64,000 bases of DNA from Hamadaea sp013361475 (GTDB lineage Bacteria > Actinomycetota > Actinomycetes > Mycobacteriales > Micromonosporaceae), in the NCBI RefSeq assembly GCF_040654195.1, contig NZ_JBFAHM010000005.1, positions 372,001 through 436,000 on the forward strand. Reading direction: 5' to 3'. The position numbers and the translations under genes are program-made. Shown in pieces: positions 16,551 to 24,879 of the stretch. Below the pieces are notes generated by a model. It was not told the origin of the DNA and did no database searches. It saw nothing but the letters and a program-made list of their open reading frames with translations. The first letter of the stretch is position 1. Every line of letters begins with the position of its first letter.

Positions 16551-18601
16551 CCTCGCCGGCTCCCCACCGTGCGGCGCTGGCCGTACCAGCGGGCGAACTG
16601 GGCGAAGACGCTGCGCTGCGACCAGGTCTGGTGGAACGCCTGCTGTTGCTGTTCGGGCAGGACAGCGAGGGGCTGATCGGCGCCGGGCGGGATGTAGACC
16701 GTCCACAACGGCAGCCGGTCAGACTCGCCGACCGGCGCCGCGGCGACGTGCCCGGTGCGGCGGTGGCTGAACGTGACCACGCCATGCAGGTCGGCGTAGG
16801 CCAGGGCGGCGGTGGAGGTGCACGCCCGCGTGGTGGTGAGGTCGGCCAGATGCGCGACCGCTGCCGCGCCTGCGGCGGTGATGAGGTGCTTGACCAGGGC
16901 GCCGGGATAGCCGCCGAGGTCGTCGAGGCCGAACCCGGAGTCTTCGACGACCACCGGCCGGCCGAGGTGCGCGAAGGCATGTTTGGCTTTCGCCGCGGCG
17001 ATCTGTTCGACGCTGGTGGTCTGCGGTTCGGGTAGGCACAGGTCGACGTGGACGAGGTCGATGCCGTGCGGGCGGACGTGCTCGGCGGCGATCGCGTATT
17101 TGGCCGGGCTGCTGGTGACCATCGAGATCGGCCCGTCCCATGGGGCCGGGGTGCGGGTCGAGCACCAGCGGATCTCGTCGGCGTCGCGCAGGTCGGCAAG
17201 GGTGAACAGGTCACCTCCGGAGCGCAGGTGTTCGGCGATGCGCCGCAGCGCGGGCACCGGCCACACCGTGCCGTCGCCGAGCCGGTCGGGATCCAGCGGA
17301 AGTTCCTCGAGGTCGAAACCATCAGAGGCGAGTTCTGGTCCGCTGCGCAGCTGCGGGTTCCAGTTCGTGATGCGGCTGAGGAAGATCGCGTGGGTTCGCC
17401 CGGCGACGGTACACACGTCGATGAGCCGGTGCAGGTCGGCGTCGCCGCCGGTCTCCTCCCGGATCTCCCGCAACAGGGCGTCTTCCAGGCTGCCGTCGGC
17501 GGGTTCGATGCCGCCCCCGGGCAGCATCCAGAACGGCTCCTGGCCAGGTTTGGTCCGGCGCACCGTCAGCAGCGTGCCGTTCGGGGTGATGAGCGCGGCG
17601 CGGACGCGTTGCGCGGGCGGCCGAATCCCCGGCACAGGTATGCCGTCGGCCATGAGGCTCAACACGGCGGCCTTGGACACCGTGTAGGTTTCCCGGTCAC
17701 CCGGGTGGGCCGCCGCGAGGCGTTGTTTGAGCTGGGCGTAGTAGGACGCCTCGGCGGGATCGGTGCGCAGCCGGTCACGTACGCGCAGGTAGCGGTCCCA
17801 TTGCGGGTCTTCGTACAGCAGGACGTGGGCGTGCGCGATCCGGACGTTGGGGCTGGATTCGGCGACGAACAGCAGACCGCCCTGATCCTGCTTGTCACCG
17901 CGGTACAGGTAGCCTTCGGCGCACATCGTGGTGATCACCGTGGCGATGTCGGCGTCCGGCCGCAGGCGTACCGCGACATCGACGATCGGTTTGGCGGGCA
18001 GGTCCTGCACGGCGGTGGATCCGATGTGCTCGACCGCGGCCGCGTGCGCGCCCAGCGTGGCGCGGACGGTGGCGACATGCGTGGCGGCGACGGTGAACCA
18101 TCGCGGGTCATGGGCGACGATCTCGACGGTGCCGCAAGCCAAACCCGCCGGCGCCTCACCGTCCGGCCACCCGAACTCGCCGTACGGCAGACCGGCCAGG
18201 CCGGCGCGGATGCCCTGCGCTGGGTAGGCGATCACATCCGGTGGCAGGTCGGCTGGGTCGGCCCAGATCAGCTCGCTGCACCGGTCGGGTTCGGCGTTGA
18301 CGACGGCTCCGGTCCACCGGTTCGCGAGGTAGAACAGGCCGACGCGGTCGCTGCCGCCGTCACCGGCGCGGTGCAGCACGTGCAGCAGCCGCAATTCGGC
18401 GGGGTCGACGGCGACCGCGACCTCCTCACGGGTTTCCCGCAGCACGGCTTGGGCGGCGGTCTCACCTGGTTCGAGGTGTCCACTGGGCAAGGCGAGCATC
18501 CCGTCGCCGTAGCCGGTCTGATACCTGCGTGACAGAAGGATCTTGCCGTCGTCGTGGCGCAGGATCATGTGCACGTCGACGATGCTTCGATGCCGTGTCA
18601 T
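16547..18601 (-). CDS. NUDIX-GrpB-NUDIX-HAM1 four-domain fusion protein
   Basis: 684 residues. Domain 1 (about 9-145) is NUDIX, box GHLEPGET then REEVAV at 41-63, with Ala where the late Gly is usual. Domain 2 (about 158-320) is GrpB-like, of the nucleotidyltransferase-fold superfamily, with VEHIGSTAV and DLPAKPIVDV. Domain 3 (about 330-465) is NUDIX again, box GGGIEPADGS then REIREETGG. Domain 4 (about 494-640) is HAM1/RdgB-like, with TSSPAKY and VVVEDSGFGL. Both NUDIX boxes and the HAM1 substrate loop look intact, so the protein could hydrolyse several nucleotides or nucleotide-linked products. The start overlaps the upstream NUDIX stop, and the stop overlaps the APH start. Confidence 0.85.
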   Translation of the reverse strand: MTRHRSIVDVHMILRHDDGKILLSRRYQTGYGDGMLALPSGHLEPGETAAQAVLRETREEVAVAVDPAELRLLHVLHRAGDGGSDRVGLFYLANRWTGAVVNAEPDRCSELIWADPADLPPDVIAYPAQGIRAGLAGLPYGEFGWPDGEAPAGLACGTVEIVAHDPRWFTVAATHVATVRATLGAHAAAVEHIGSTAVQDLPAKPIVDVAVRLRPDADIATVITTMCAEGYLYRGDKQDQGGLLFVAESSPNVRIAHAHVLLYEDPQWDRYLRVRDRLRTDPAEASYYAQLKQRLAAAHPGDRETYTVSKAAVLSLMADGIPVPGIRPPAQRVRAALITPNGTLLTVRRTKPGQEPFWMLPGGGIEPADGSLEDALLREIREETGGDADLHRLIDVCTVAGRTHAIFLSRITNWNPQLRSGPELASDGFDLEELPLDPDRLGDGTVWPVPALRRIAEHLRSGGDLFTLADLRDADEIRWCSTRTPAPWDGPISMVTSSPAKYAIAAEHVRPHGIDLVHVDLCLPEPQTTSVEQIAAAKAKHAFAHLGRPVVVEDSGFGLDDLGGYPGALVKHLITAAGAAAVAHLADLTTTRACTSTAALAYADLHGVVTFSHRRTGHVAAAPVGESDRLPLWTVYIPPGADQPLAVLPEQQQQAFHQTWSQRSVFAQFARWYGQRRTVGSRRG

Positions 18602-19170
18602 CCGGCCACCTCGGTGCCGGCGGCGACGAGATCGTGTCCGTAGGCCGCGGCTGGTTCGCCGTTGCGATAGCACCACAGCTGCCTGGTTCGCCCGGACAGA
18701 TGGGCCAGGACGGGTTCGGTTTCCGCGCGGCCGGCGCTCGATGACGACAGCAACGCGATCGCTTCGGCGTGGGTGGCCAGGCGGGCTTCGGCGATGTCAC
18801 CGTCTGGATCATGCCGGCAGTTCAGCGGCCCGGGGCGGGCGTGGCAGTCGAAGAACAACGCCAAACTTGACCCGTGGCCGCCGACGGTCGTGATCGTGTT
18901 CACGGTGCACGCGAGCTGCGGCGGCCCGGACAGTCGCAGCCCGGTCTCCTCGCGGATCTCCCGGGCCAGCGCGTCGATGACCATTTCGCCGGTCAGCACG
19001 CCGCCGCCGGGCAGTGTCCAGGCTCCGGGACAGTCGCGGTGCTCTCGGACGAGGACGAGCCGGTCGTCGACGTACAGAACGCCGACCGCGACCTGCGTGA
19101 ACGAGCCGAGACGTTCGCGTCGCCCGGTGGTGCTGTCTAGGCCATGGCCGGTAGGGAAGGTTGCGGTCAC
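18598..19170 (-). CDS. NUDIX hydrolase, GTG start
   Basis: 190 residues. The NUDIX box is GGGVLTGEMV then ALAREIREETGL. Preceding it are strands TQVAVGVLYVDDRLVLV and CPGAWTLPGG. The C-terminal half adds a polar region with AETEPVLAHLSG and RQLWCYRNGEP that I do not recognise. GTG at 19170 is preferred because GAGGA lies 8 bases upstream; upstream in-frame sequence is Arg/Pro-rich and not protein-like. It is the first gene of a tightly coupled trio with the fusion protein and the APH-type kinase. Confidence 0.8.
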   Translation of the reverse strand: MTATFPTGHGLDSTTGRRERLGSFTQVAVGVLYVDDRLVLVREHRDCPGAWTLPGGGVLTGEMVIDALAREIREETGLRLSGPPQLACTVNTITTVGGHGSSLALFFDCHARPGPLNCRHDPDGDIAEARLATHAEAIALLSSSSAGRAETEPVLAHLSGRTRQLWCYRNGEPAAAYGHDLVAAGTEVAG

Positions 19171-19310
19171 GGTCGTGGTCCTCTGCGTTGGGTCCTGGGC
19201 GGGCAAAGCACCGCCTGCCGTTGTGGTGTGACGTGGTGCCAATGACCGTCCTGGCGTGCCAGGTGACGGCCGGACCGTGCGACGTGGGCGCCACCGGTGT
19301 CGTCGCTGGT

Positions 19311-20390
19311 TCATGCGCCCTGTCCCAGGTCGGCGGAGTGATCCGAGGCGAATCTTGTGGTGGTTGTGGTGGGGAGGTTCCTGCGGGCGGCCAGCCATCG
19401 CCAGGTCAGCGTTCCGTGATGCAGCTGGAAGGCGCGAAGCTGCGGCGCGTCGGGTCGCGGCGGGCCGGCGGCATAGGTCAGCCACGCCCCGGCCATCCAC
19501 GCCAGCGCTTGATCGACCTCAGTGGTGTCCGCGCCGGTGCCGAACGCGTCGAAGAAGGCATCCGGGTCGGCTCCGTCGCTGCTCGCGGCGACCGCGAGGA
19601 TGAGGACGTCGATCCAGGTCGGCGCCGGCTGCAGGGTCGCCCAGTCGACGATCCACACCCGGTCGTCGCCGAGAATGATGTTGTCGGGTCGCAGGTCGAA
19701 ATGCGCCAGCCGGTCGGCCCGATCGCATCCGGTGAGGAACCCTGCCTCGAGTGCGCTCATCTGCGGTGCGAGTTCGGTGAGGTGGCCGGCTTCGGCCGGT
19801 AGGCTTCGCCGCCCGGCGGCGACATCGGCCCATCCGGCCGGCAGCGGCTGGGGCCGTCGCGCCGCCGACCGCAGCGCCGGGCTCGCGGCCGTCAACGCGG
19901 CCGTGGTCGCTCGCCACGCGGAAACGAGGGTGTCCCGGTAGCTGGTGGACCAGCCCGAATCGGGTAGGTCACCGTCCGCCGCGTCGAACGCCAAGATGAT
20001 CCAGCCGTCAGCTTCGGTGTGCCAGCGCAGCCGGGCCGACGGCACCGTCAGCGGAAGCCGAGAGGCGATCAGGGCCTCCCGCCGGTATCCGCGAGCGGCG
20101 GCGGTCGTGGCCGGCGCGGCTTTGACGAACAATCGGGTGCCGTCAGCGTGCAGGAGGGTGCCGGCGAACACCGACGACAGCCCACCCGGTGCGCCGATCA
20201 CCGCGGCAAGCGGCTGATGCGACCTGGTTGTGATCATCGAGCGAACGGACGCCGGAAGCGACGACCACGTGACGCGTGACGCCGCGCGCGATGTCCTGGC
20301 CAGAACGGGTGCCGTGGCGGGCCGTGCCGCAGGCTGGTCGCTGCGTTCCGACGGCGGCCGCCGCGTCATTCTTGACGCTGTCGCTGTCAC
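19311..20390 (-). CDS. Aminoglycoside-phosphotransferase-fold kinase (359 aa)
   Basis: The catalytic loop is AHFDLRPDNIILGDD with Asp and Asn in place, followed by WIVDWATLQP as the metal-binding segment. The ATP lysine is in TRLFVKAAP. The chosen GTG at 20390 overlaps the methyltransferase stop (GTGA). The long frame upstream of it is a shadow of that gene. The first 50 residues are Arg/Ser-rich, so a later start at a Met near residue 51 (ITTRSHQPLAAV follows) is possible. The substrate is unknown. It forms a coupled trio with the methyltransferase and another APH-type kinase upstream. Confidence 0.75.
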   Translation of the reverse strand: MTATASRMTRRPPSERSDQPAARPATAPVLARTSRAASRVTWSSLPASVRSMITTRSHQPLAAVIGAPGGLSSVFAGTLLHADGTRLFVKAAPATTAAARGYRREALIASRLPLTVPSARLRWHTEADGWIILAFDAADGDLPDSGWSTSYRDTLVSAWRATTAALTAASPALRSAARRPQPLPAGWADVAAGRRSLPAEAGHLTELAPQMSALEAGFLTGCDRADRLAHFDLRPDNIILGDDRVWIVDWATLQPAPTWIDVLILAVAASSDGADPDAFFDAFGTGADTTEVDQALAWMAGAWLTYAAGPPRPDAPQLRAFQLHHGTLTWRWLAARRNLPTTTTTRFASDHSADLGQGA

Positions 20391-21148
20391 GGTGTGCTCC
20401 GGCTGAGCACGACGTGGTATCCGGATCCTTCGCCGGCCGGCTCGACAGTGGTGAGCGTCCACCCGGTTCCCGAGACCACCGCGGGCAGATCCTCGGCTGG
20501 GGGGAACCACAGGTCCAGCCAGGCTGTGGCCAGACCGCGGTAGCGGACGCGCACCGTGACCTGACCGCGATGGCGCCCTGATTCGAGGTTCCCGGTCTGG
20601 TACGTGATATGGGCGGGGTCGCTGGTAGCGGTGGCGTCGAAGCCTTCGGCGATCAGCCGCGCGCTGGGGTTGGCCAGTTGTGCGAGGCCGATGAGCAGGG
20701 CGCGTGCGTCGCCTGGTGTGCCGAGCAGTCCCAGGTTGCCGCCGAGCAGCAGCAGGGTGTCGAACGTGCCAAGCGCGGGTGGCCGGCGGATGTCGCCGCA
20801 GATGGCGTCGGCTCCACGATGGCCGCAGACCTGCACCGCGCCCGGCGAAGTATCGATGCCGAGCGCGGCGACGCCGCGGTGTTTGAGGTGCAGCAGATGC
20901 CGTCCGGCGCCGCACCCGATGTCGAGCACTCTGCCGCTCACGTCCGCGAGCAGCCGGCCGTGGGGGTCGTCGGGCAGCACCGGCGTGAAGTAGTAGCAGG
21001 CGTCCCGCACGGTCAGCAGGCCGTCGTCGCGTTCGGTGGTCTCGTAGGCAATGTCGGGCAGCCCGTCATGGGCGCTCGCGGACAGAAGAAGCTGTCCGAA
21101 CGCGTCGCCGATCATCGGGCCTGACGGCGCGGTGGCGTTCATACTCAT
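20387..21148 (-). CDS. SAM-dependent methyltransferase
   Basis: 253 residues. Motif I is VLDIGCGAGRHLLHL near residue 74, with the acidic end of strand 2 at ALGIDTSPGAV, and FDTLLLLGGNLGLLG is motif II. The C-terminal half has a beta-rich TAWLDLWFPPAEDLPAV segment. Both start and stop overlap neighbours by four bases (21145-21148 and 20387-20390), so it is translated together with the flanking APH-type kinases. A tailoring role on a shared phosphorylated substrate is an inference. Confidence 0.75.
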   Translation of the reverse strand: MSMNATAPSGPMIGDAFGQLLLSASAHDGLPDIAYETTERDDGLLTVRDACYYFTPVLPDDPHGRLLADVSGRVLDIGCGAGRHLLHLKHRGVAALGIDTSPGAVQVCGHRGADAICGDIRRPPALGTFDTLLLLGGNLGLLGTPGDARALLIGLAQLANPSARLIAEGFDATATSDPAHITYQTGNLESGRHRGQVTVRVRYRGLATAWLDLWFPPAEDLPAVVSGTGWTLTTVEPAGEGSGYHVVLSRSTP

Positions 21149-22029
21149 GACTCGAGGTGTCCTTCGCGGGGGTTGCTCCTGGCGATGGCCGCGGCTGTGG
21201 CCCGGGCGTACGCAAGATTTCCGGCCAGCACACCTGCGCGGTCCTGGTCATCAGCGGGCGCGAAGACGGTCCGGTGAAGGTAGATCTCGTGGGCGGAGTA
21301 GAGCAGCAACGCGGAGGCGTAGCCTGGCCCGCAGCCTTCTGAGGTCGCGTTGGCGGCGAGACGTTCGCGCAGCCCCGGGTTGCCCGGTGACCACAGCAGG
21401 TCCAGCAGCGCCCAGTCGGTGCCGGCCGGCTGCCAGCCGGTGTGCTCGAAGTCGATCAGCGCCAACGTGTGCTCGCCGCACAACATGTTGCTGGCCAACG
21501 GGTCGCCGTGCTCGATCCGCGTCCACACCCGCCGGTGCAGACAACCCAGCAGGTCGCGATCGGCCGCCGTCAGGATGGTGCCCGCGTTCGGCGCGGCGTG
21601 CAGGCCGTGGACGCGACCGTAGGGCCACGACGGCACCGCGTTGGTCGGAGGCTGCCATTGGTGCAAGGCGGTCAACGCGCGCAGCACCTGCCCGATGCGA
21701 TGCTCGCTGATCGTCCGCGGGTAGCGGCCGTCGCCGATCGGCGCGCCCGGAAGGTACTGCACCCGCAAGGTCGACTCGCCGGCGTCGAGCAGCGTGGGCG
21801 TGTTCCATCCGACGGGCAGCACGGTACGTAACGCACGATAGACACAGACCTCGGTTTCGTGCCGCCTACGCGCGTGCTCGTCGCTGCCCGAACGAACCTT
21901 GAGGACACTCATGGTGCCGTCGCGGTCTTGCACCGCGAGGGTCCGGCCGCTGGTTGTGTCGCGGAGCACCCGAACCAAGGTCCAGCCGTGCGCCGACAGC
22001 AGCTGATCGACATCCCAGGGCCCCGTCAC
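21145..22029 (-). CDS. Aminoglycoside-phosphotransferase-fold kinase (294 aa)
   Basis: The catalytic loop is RIEHGDPLASNMLC, the metal loop ALIDFEHTGW, and the ATP lysine sits in MSVLKVRSG. The C-terminal helices (SAHEIYLHRTVF) are typical of choline/APH kinases. The GTG at 22029 is preferred, with GGAG about 7 bases upstream; earlier in-frame sequence is low-complexity. It opens the APH-methyltransferase-APH trio, and a 412-base gap before it probably carries the promoter. Confidence 0.75.
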   Translation of the reverse strand: MTGPWDVDQLLSAHGWTLVRVLRDTTSGRTLAVQDRDGTMSVLKVRSGSDEHARRRHETEVCVYRALRTVLPVGWNTPTLLDAGESTLRVQYLPGAPIGDGRYPRTISEHRIGQVLRALTALHQWQPPTNAVPSWPYGRVHGLHAAPNAGTILTAADRDLLGCLHRRVWTRIEHGDPLASNMLCGEHTLALIDFEHTGWQPAGTDWALLDLLWSPGNPGLRERLAANATSEGCGPGYASALLLYSAHEIYLHRTVFAPADDQDRAGVLAGNLAYARATAAAIARSNPREGHLES

Positions 22030-22441
22030 GGCCAGACTCCGAACAGGCAGCGGCCGGCGAGTGCGGCGTTGCCGACGGCTGGCTGACCGGCAGCACCCGC
22101 AGGCGCAGGTGCCGCGGCGTGTGAACCGGACTGGGCAACGGCTCGTGGCCACGCAATGACGGGCACGGCAGCTCCCTCCCGGCGTTCTCCGCGTTCCGCT
22201 CGCCGTCGGGCGGAACCCAGAATCGTGTCGCGACGAGAATCGTCGATATGTTGATGGTGGCTCGCCGGGTCGCGTGCGGCGACCCATCGAGCCGAATGCG
22301 GCGACATCTCACGATGACGGACAGTCCGGGCGCGCTGGAACGCCGATTTGACGGGAGACTTAGCGGTCCCGGTCAGCGCCGGCACCACTATCGGCCGAGC
22401 AGGTTGCGATCAAGCACGACGCCGGTGCGGCTATGCCGTCG
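22030..22441. other. Gap upstream of the kinase-methyltransferase trio
   Basis: No gene is supported here. The stretch separates the alpha/beta hydrolase (ends 22442) from the kinase start at 22029 and should contain the leftward promoter for the trio. It also contains the two-unit 12-bp repeat described at 22344-22367. Confidence 0.5.
22344..22367 (+). repeat. Two-unit 12-bp tandem motif
   Basis: CGATTTGACGGG is followed directly by AGACTTAGCGGT. The spacing and the pattern (N-G-A-C/T-T-T-G-N-N-G-G-G, then an AGACTTA unit) match arrays at 24770-24805 and 45772-45807. No plus-strand gene begins nearby, so its role at this site is unclear. Confidence 0.45.
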
Positions 22442-23323
22442 TCAGCGCAGCGTCGGGCTCACCGCGGCGGCGATCCACGCCAGCAGGATCCCCGCGAGAT
22501 CGCCCGGCGACTCCAGATGAGCGACATGCCCGCAGTCCAGTTCCGCGTAGCTCCACAGCGGGAAACGGCGGGCGGCAGCGCGGGCGGCTGCGATCGGCAC
22601 GAGCTGATCGTGGATGGCGTGGACGAGCAGCACCGGCACGGTGATCGTGGACAGCCGTGCCCAGTAGGCGCGCCAGCAGGCCACGGTCATGGCGATCGAT
22701 CGTGCGGCCCGGAGGTACTGCGACGCCGGCCGCACGCTCGCCTGTTCCTCGGTGCGGATGAGCGCGGCGAGTGTCGCCGGGCTGATCCGGGCGGGATCGT
22801 GGCAGCTGCGCCGCAGCATCTGTGTGACCCGCTCGCGTGCGGAGACCGTCGCCTGGCGCCGCCGCAGCAGGTATTCGCCGATGCCCGGGATGGCCCCGGC
22901 CAACGCCGCCCTGCGCACATCGCCGTGACTGCCCAGCGCGGATCCGGGCATCGGTGTACTCACCAGCGCGATCCCGAGGATCAACTCAGGCGCTCGTGCC
23001 GCGACCGAGGCGGCGATCAGGGCTCCCATCGACGTGCCGACAAGCACAACGGGTTCGCGTACGACAGCGTGCAGCCAGCGAGCCGTGGCGTCGGCGTTGG
23101 AAGTCACACTGGTGGATCGACCTCCGGTGGGCGTCGCGCCGAAGCCGGGCAGGTCGACGGCGAGCCCACGCACGTGTGGCCGCATGATCGTCGCGAGATC
23201 CGTCCAGTCGAGGCGACTACCACCCAAGCCGTGGAGGTACACCACGCGCGGGCCTTCGCCTGGGCCGCCGTGGTCGGCATGCCGCATGAGCCCAACGGCA
23301 GCGCCGGAGTCCTCGTTCAACAT
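22442..23323 (-). CDS. Alpha/beta-hydrolase-fold protein
   Basis: 293 residues. The oxyanion region is VVYLHGLGGSRLDW, the nucleophile elbow is LVGTSMGALIA, the acid lies in LLVHAIHDQLVP and the histidine in DCGHVAHLESP, so the Ser-Asp-His triad is complete. A helical lid of about 70 residues (residues 140-210) sits between strands. Substrate cannot be predicted; esterase, lactonase and haloperoxidase-like roles all use this fold. The ATG at 23323 overlaps the preceding membrane protein stop by seven bases, so it is coupled to it. Confidence 0.8.
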   Translation of the reverse strand: MLNEDSGAAVGLMRHADHGGPGEGPRVVYLHGLGGSRLDWTDLATIMRPHVRGLAVDLPGFGATPTGGRSTSVTSNADATARWLHAVVREPVVLVGTSMGALIAASVAARAPELILGIALVSTPMPGSALGSHGDVRRAALAGAIPGIGEYLLRRRQATVSARERVTQMLRRSCHDPARISPATLAALIRTEEQASVRPASQYLRAARSIAMTVACWRAYWARLSTITVPVLLVHAIHDQLVPIAAARAAARRFPLWSYAELDCGHVAHLESPGDLAGILLAWIAAAVSPTLR

Positions 23324-24045
23324 TGATCGCGCGGCGAGACATCGCCCGGGCCCTGGCCCGGTGGCGACGGGGTGTGACCGTCCGGCGCCGAGGAGAACGT
23401 TGCGGCCGAGGGGAAGGTGTACTCGGGACGAGTCCACCGCAGCCGCAGCCGCAGGAACAACGCCGCCGCGCCGCTGACGCCGAAGCCGCGGAACACCCAC
23501 GGGAACCAGCCAACGAGAACGACACGTCCAACGCGATGGTCAAGCAGCCACAAGACCACGCCGGTAACGGCGGTGACAGCGAGCAGAAGTCCGAGGAGGG
23601 CGGTGGTGGCCCGGGCCCACCGCAGGGCTCGCGGCAGATCATGGCGTGCGTAGACCAGGACGAAGTCCGGGCCGGCGTCCCGCACATCATCGTCCCGCAG
23701 TGCGGCTTCAGGGATGCGTGCGCGGCAGGTGACCACGCCGGTCAGGCAGCGGCCACACCACATCTCGGCATGCCCGATCAGGTTGATTCCACCGCTGTAG
23801 GCGACCCGCAGCTGGCCTGCGACACCGCAGGTCGGGCATCGCGAGGACGGCGGTATCGACGTGATCTTGCACGCTTTGCGGTAGGCGGCGTGCCACCGCT
23901 GGGACAAAGCGTCGTCCCAGATCAGGTAGTGCCGCTGGACCCGTTCGACGTGGGCCAGCCGCAGGCGCAGGCGGCGGATCGGACCGCGGGCGGGGGCGGC
24001 CAACGCGACATTGGCGTTACGGGACCATCTGGGTGCGCGATTCAT
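23317..24045 (-). CDS. Membrane protein with a cytosolic zinc-ribbon (CxxC...CxxC)
   Basis: 242 residues. A basic N-terminus leads to a cysteine cluster, SRCPTCGVAG and EMWCGRCLTG, about 30 residues apart, which would bind zinc. Two hydrophobic helices follow (ALLGLLLAVTAVTGVVLWLL and VVLVGWFPWVF), then a Pro/Ser-rich tail. The ATG at 24045 has AAGG five bases upstream; the longer frame begins at a TTG. I do not recognise a family. It is coupled to the alpha/beta hydrolase. Confidence 0.55.
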   Translation of the reverse strand: MNRAPRWSRNANVALAAPARGPIRRLRLRLAHVERVQRHYLIWDDALSQRWHAAYRKACKITSIPPSSRCPTCGVAGQLRVAYSGGINLIGHAEMWCGRCLTGVVTCRARIPEAALRDDDVRDAGPDFVLVYARHDLPRALRWARATTALLGLLLAVTAVTGVVLWLLDHRVGRVVLVGWFPWVFRGFGVSGAAALFLRLRLRWTRPEYTFPSAATFSSAPDGHTPSPPGQGPGDVSPRDQC

Positions 24046-24075
24046 GAGTGCCTTCGTCGCCAACGTTTCGGCGGA

Positions 24076-24636
24076 TCATCCGATGACAGGGAATATGCCG
24101 TCGGGGCTGGTCGCGCACTCGGACGCCACAATGACGCTGATCGTGTCGGGATCGGCGCTGCGGTAGGCGGCCGTGTAACCGCCGGTGTGGATCACGATCC
24201 ACACGCCGCCTTCTGACCGGGGCGTGAGAGTGTCAACGATAAGGCCGTAGCGGGGTAGCTGCTGACGGATCTGCGCGGCGACGGCCAGCTGCCGGCCCGG
24301 TTCCAGACGGATGCCGTCGATGGCCGACATGCGGTACGCGGGGCCGTCGCCGCACGGTACCGATCCGACCCACGCACGATGCCGGTCGTGCGGGTGGTCG
24401 TCGGCCGCCGCGACCAGCACCGCGACGAGGGTGCTGAGCTGGCTGGCGATGGCGAGACGAGCGTCGTTGACGTCACGTACGGGCATCGTCGGCCGGATCG
24501 CGCCGGTGATCGCCGGCCGCCGCTTGGGTGCGGTCAGCAGCCCCGCGACGGGGGCGACCGCGGCGGCCAGCACGGTGGCGCAGCCGCAAGCTGCGGTCGC
24601 GACCAAGAAGGGCGTGCGACCTTGTGCGGTCACCAT
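24076..24636 (-). CDS. Exported or membrane-anchored protein of unknown function
   Basis: 186 residues. From the ATG at 24636 (GAGGTG just upstream) the N-terminus contains a hydrophobic helix (LVATAACGCATVLAAAVAPVAGLL), either an uncleaved anchor or a signal. The rest is soluble, with a strand-rich end (VWIVIHTGGYTAAYRS, ISVIVASECATSPDG). No family is recognised. It is the first gene of the leftward 10-25 kb cluster, 30 bases before the zinc-ribbon membrane protein. Confidence 0.5.
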   Translation of the reverse strand: MVTAQGRTPFLVATAACGCATVLAAAVAPVAGLLTAPKRRPAITGAIRPTMPVRDVNDARLAIASQLSTLVAVLVAAADDHPHDRHRAWVGSVPCGDGPAYRMSAIDGIRLEPGRQLAVAAQIRQQLPRYGLIVDTLTPRSEGGVWIVIHTGGYTAAYRSADPDTISVIVASECATSPDGIFPVIG

Positions 24637-24769
24637 GTCACCTCGATAGTCCGGAAACTGTTTCGCGGAAACGTCACACTCGTCGGTCATGCGGCGGCCA
24701 ATGTGCGCCGCCGATCGCCCCAGGTGAAGACGTCCCACAGTGCCGGATCGTTGAGAGGCACCGGAACGG

Positions 24770-24805
24770 CGACTTGCAGGGTGACTTGTTGGGAGACTTA
24801 CCGAT
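24770..24805 (+). repeat. Three-unit 12-bp tandem motif upstream of a secreted-protein gene
   Basis: Three directly adjacent 12-base units are CGACTTGCAGGG, TGACTTGTTGGG and AGACTTACCGAT. They end 74 bases before the ATG at 24880. The regular 12-base period, close to one helical turn, would place a protein on one face of the DNA. A TTGCCA at 24811-24816 could be the -35 of the downstream promoter. Confidence 0.55.
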
Positions 24806-24879
24806 CGCCGTTGCCACAGCAGTTCGATTAATGCAATTGTCTCGCTTCATCGTCTACTGCTGGGCAGATTGGAGCGATC

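Noticed and set aside
17048..18532. A 494-codon plus-strand open frame across the fusion gene
   Set aside because: It is the antisense shadow of the GC-rich NUDIX-GrpB-NUDIX-HAM1 gene; its protein is Gly/Arg/Asp-rich with no domain, while the minus strand has clear motifs.
19311..20915. Extension of the APH-type kinase to 534 residues
   Set aside because: The first 175 codons overlap the methyltransferase antiparallel in frame choice and are Arg/Pro-rich; the GTG at 20390 gives a GTGA coupling.
21145..22029. Calling the three APH-type kinases antibiotic resistance genes
   Set aside because: The APH fold is widely used for unknown metabolites, and the cluster lacks resistance or aminoglycoside-biosynthesis markers.
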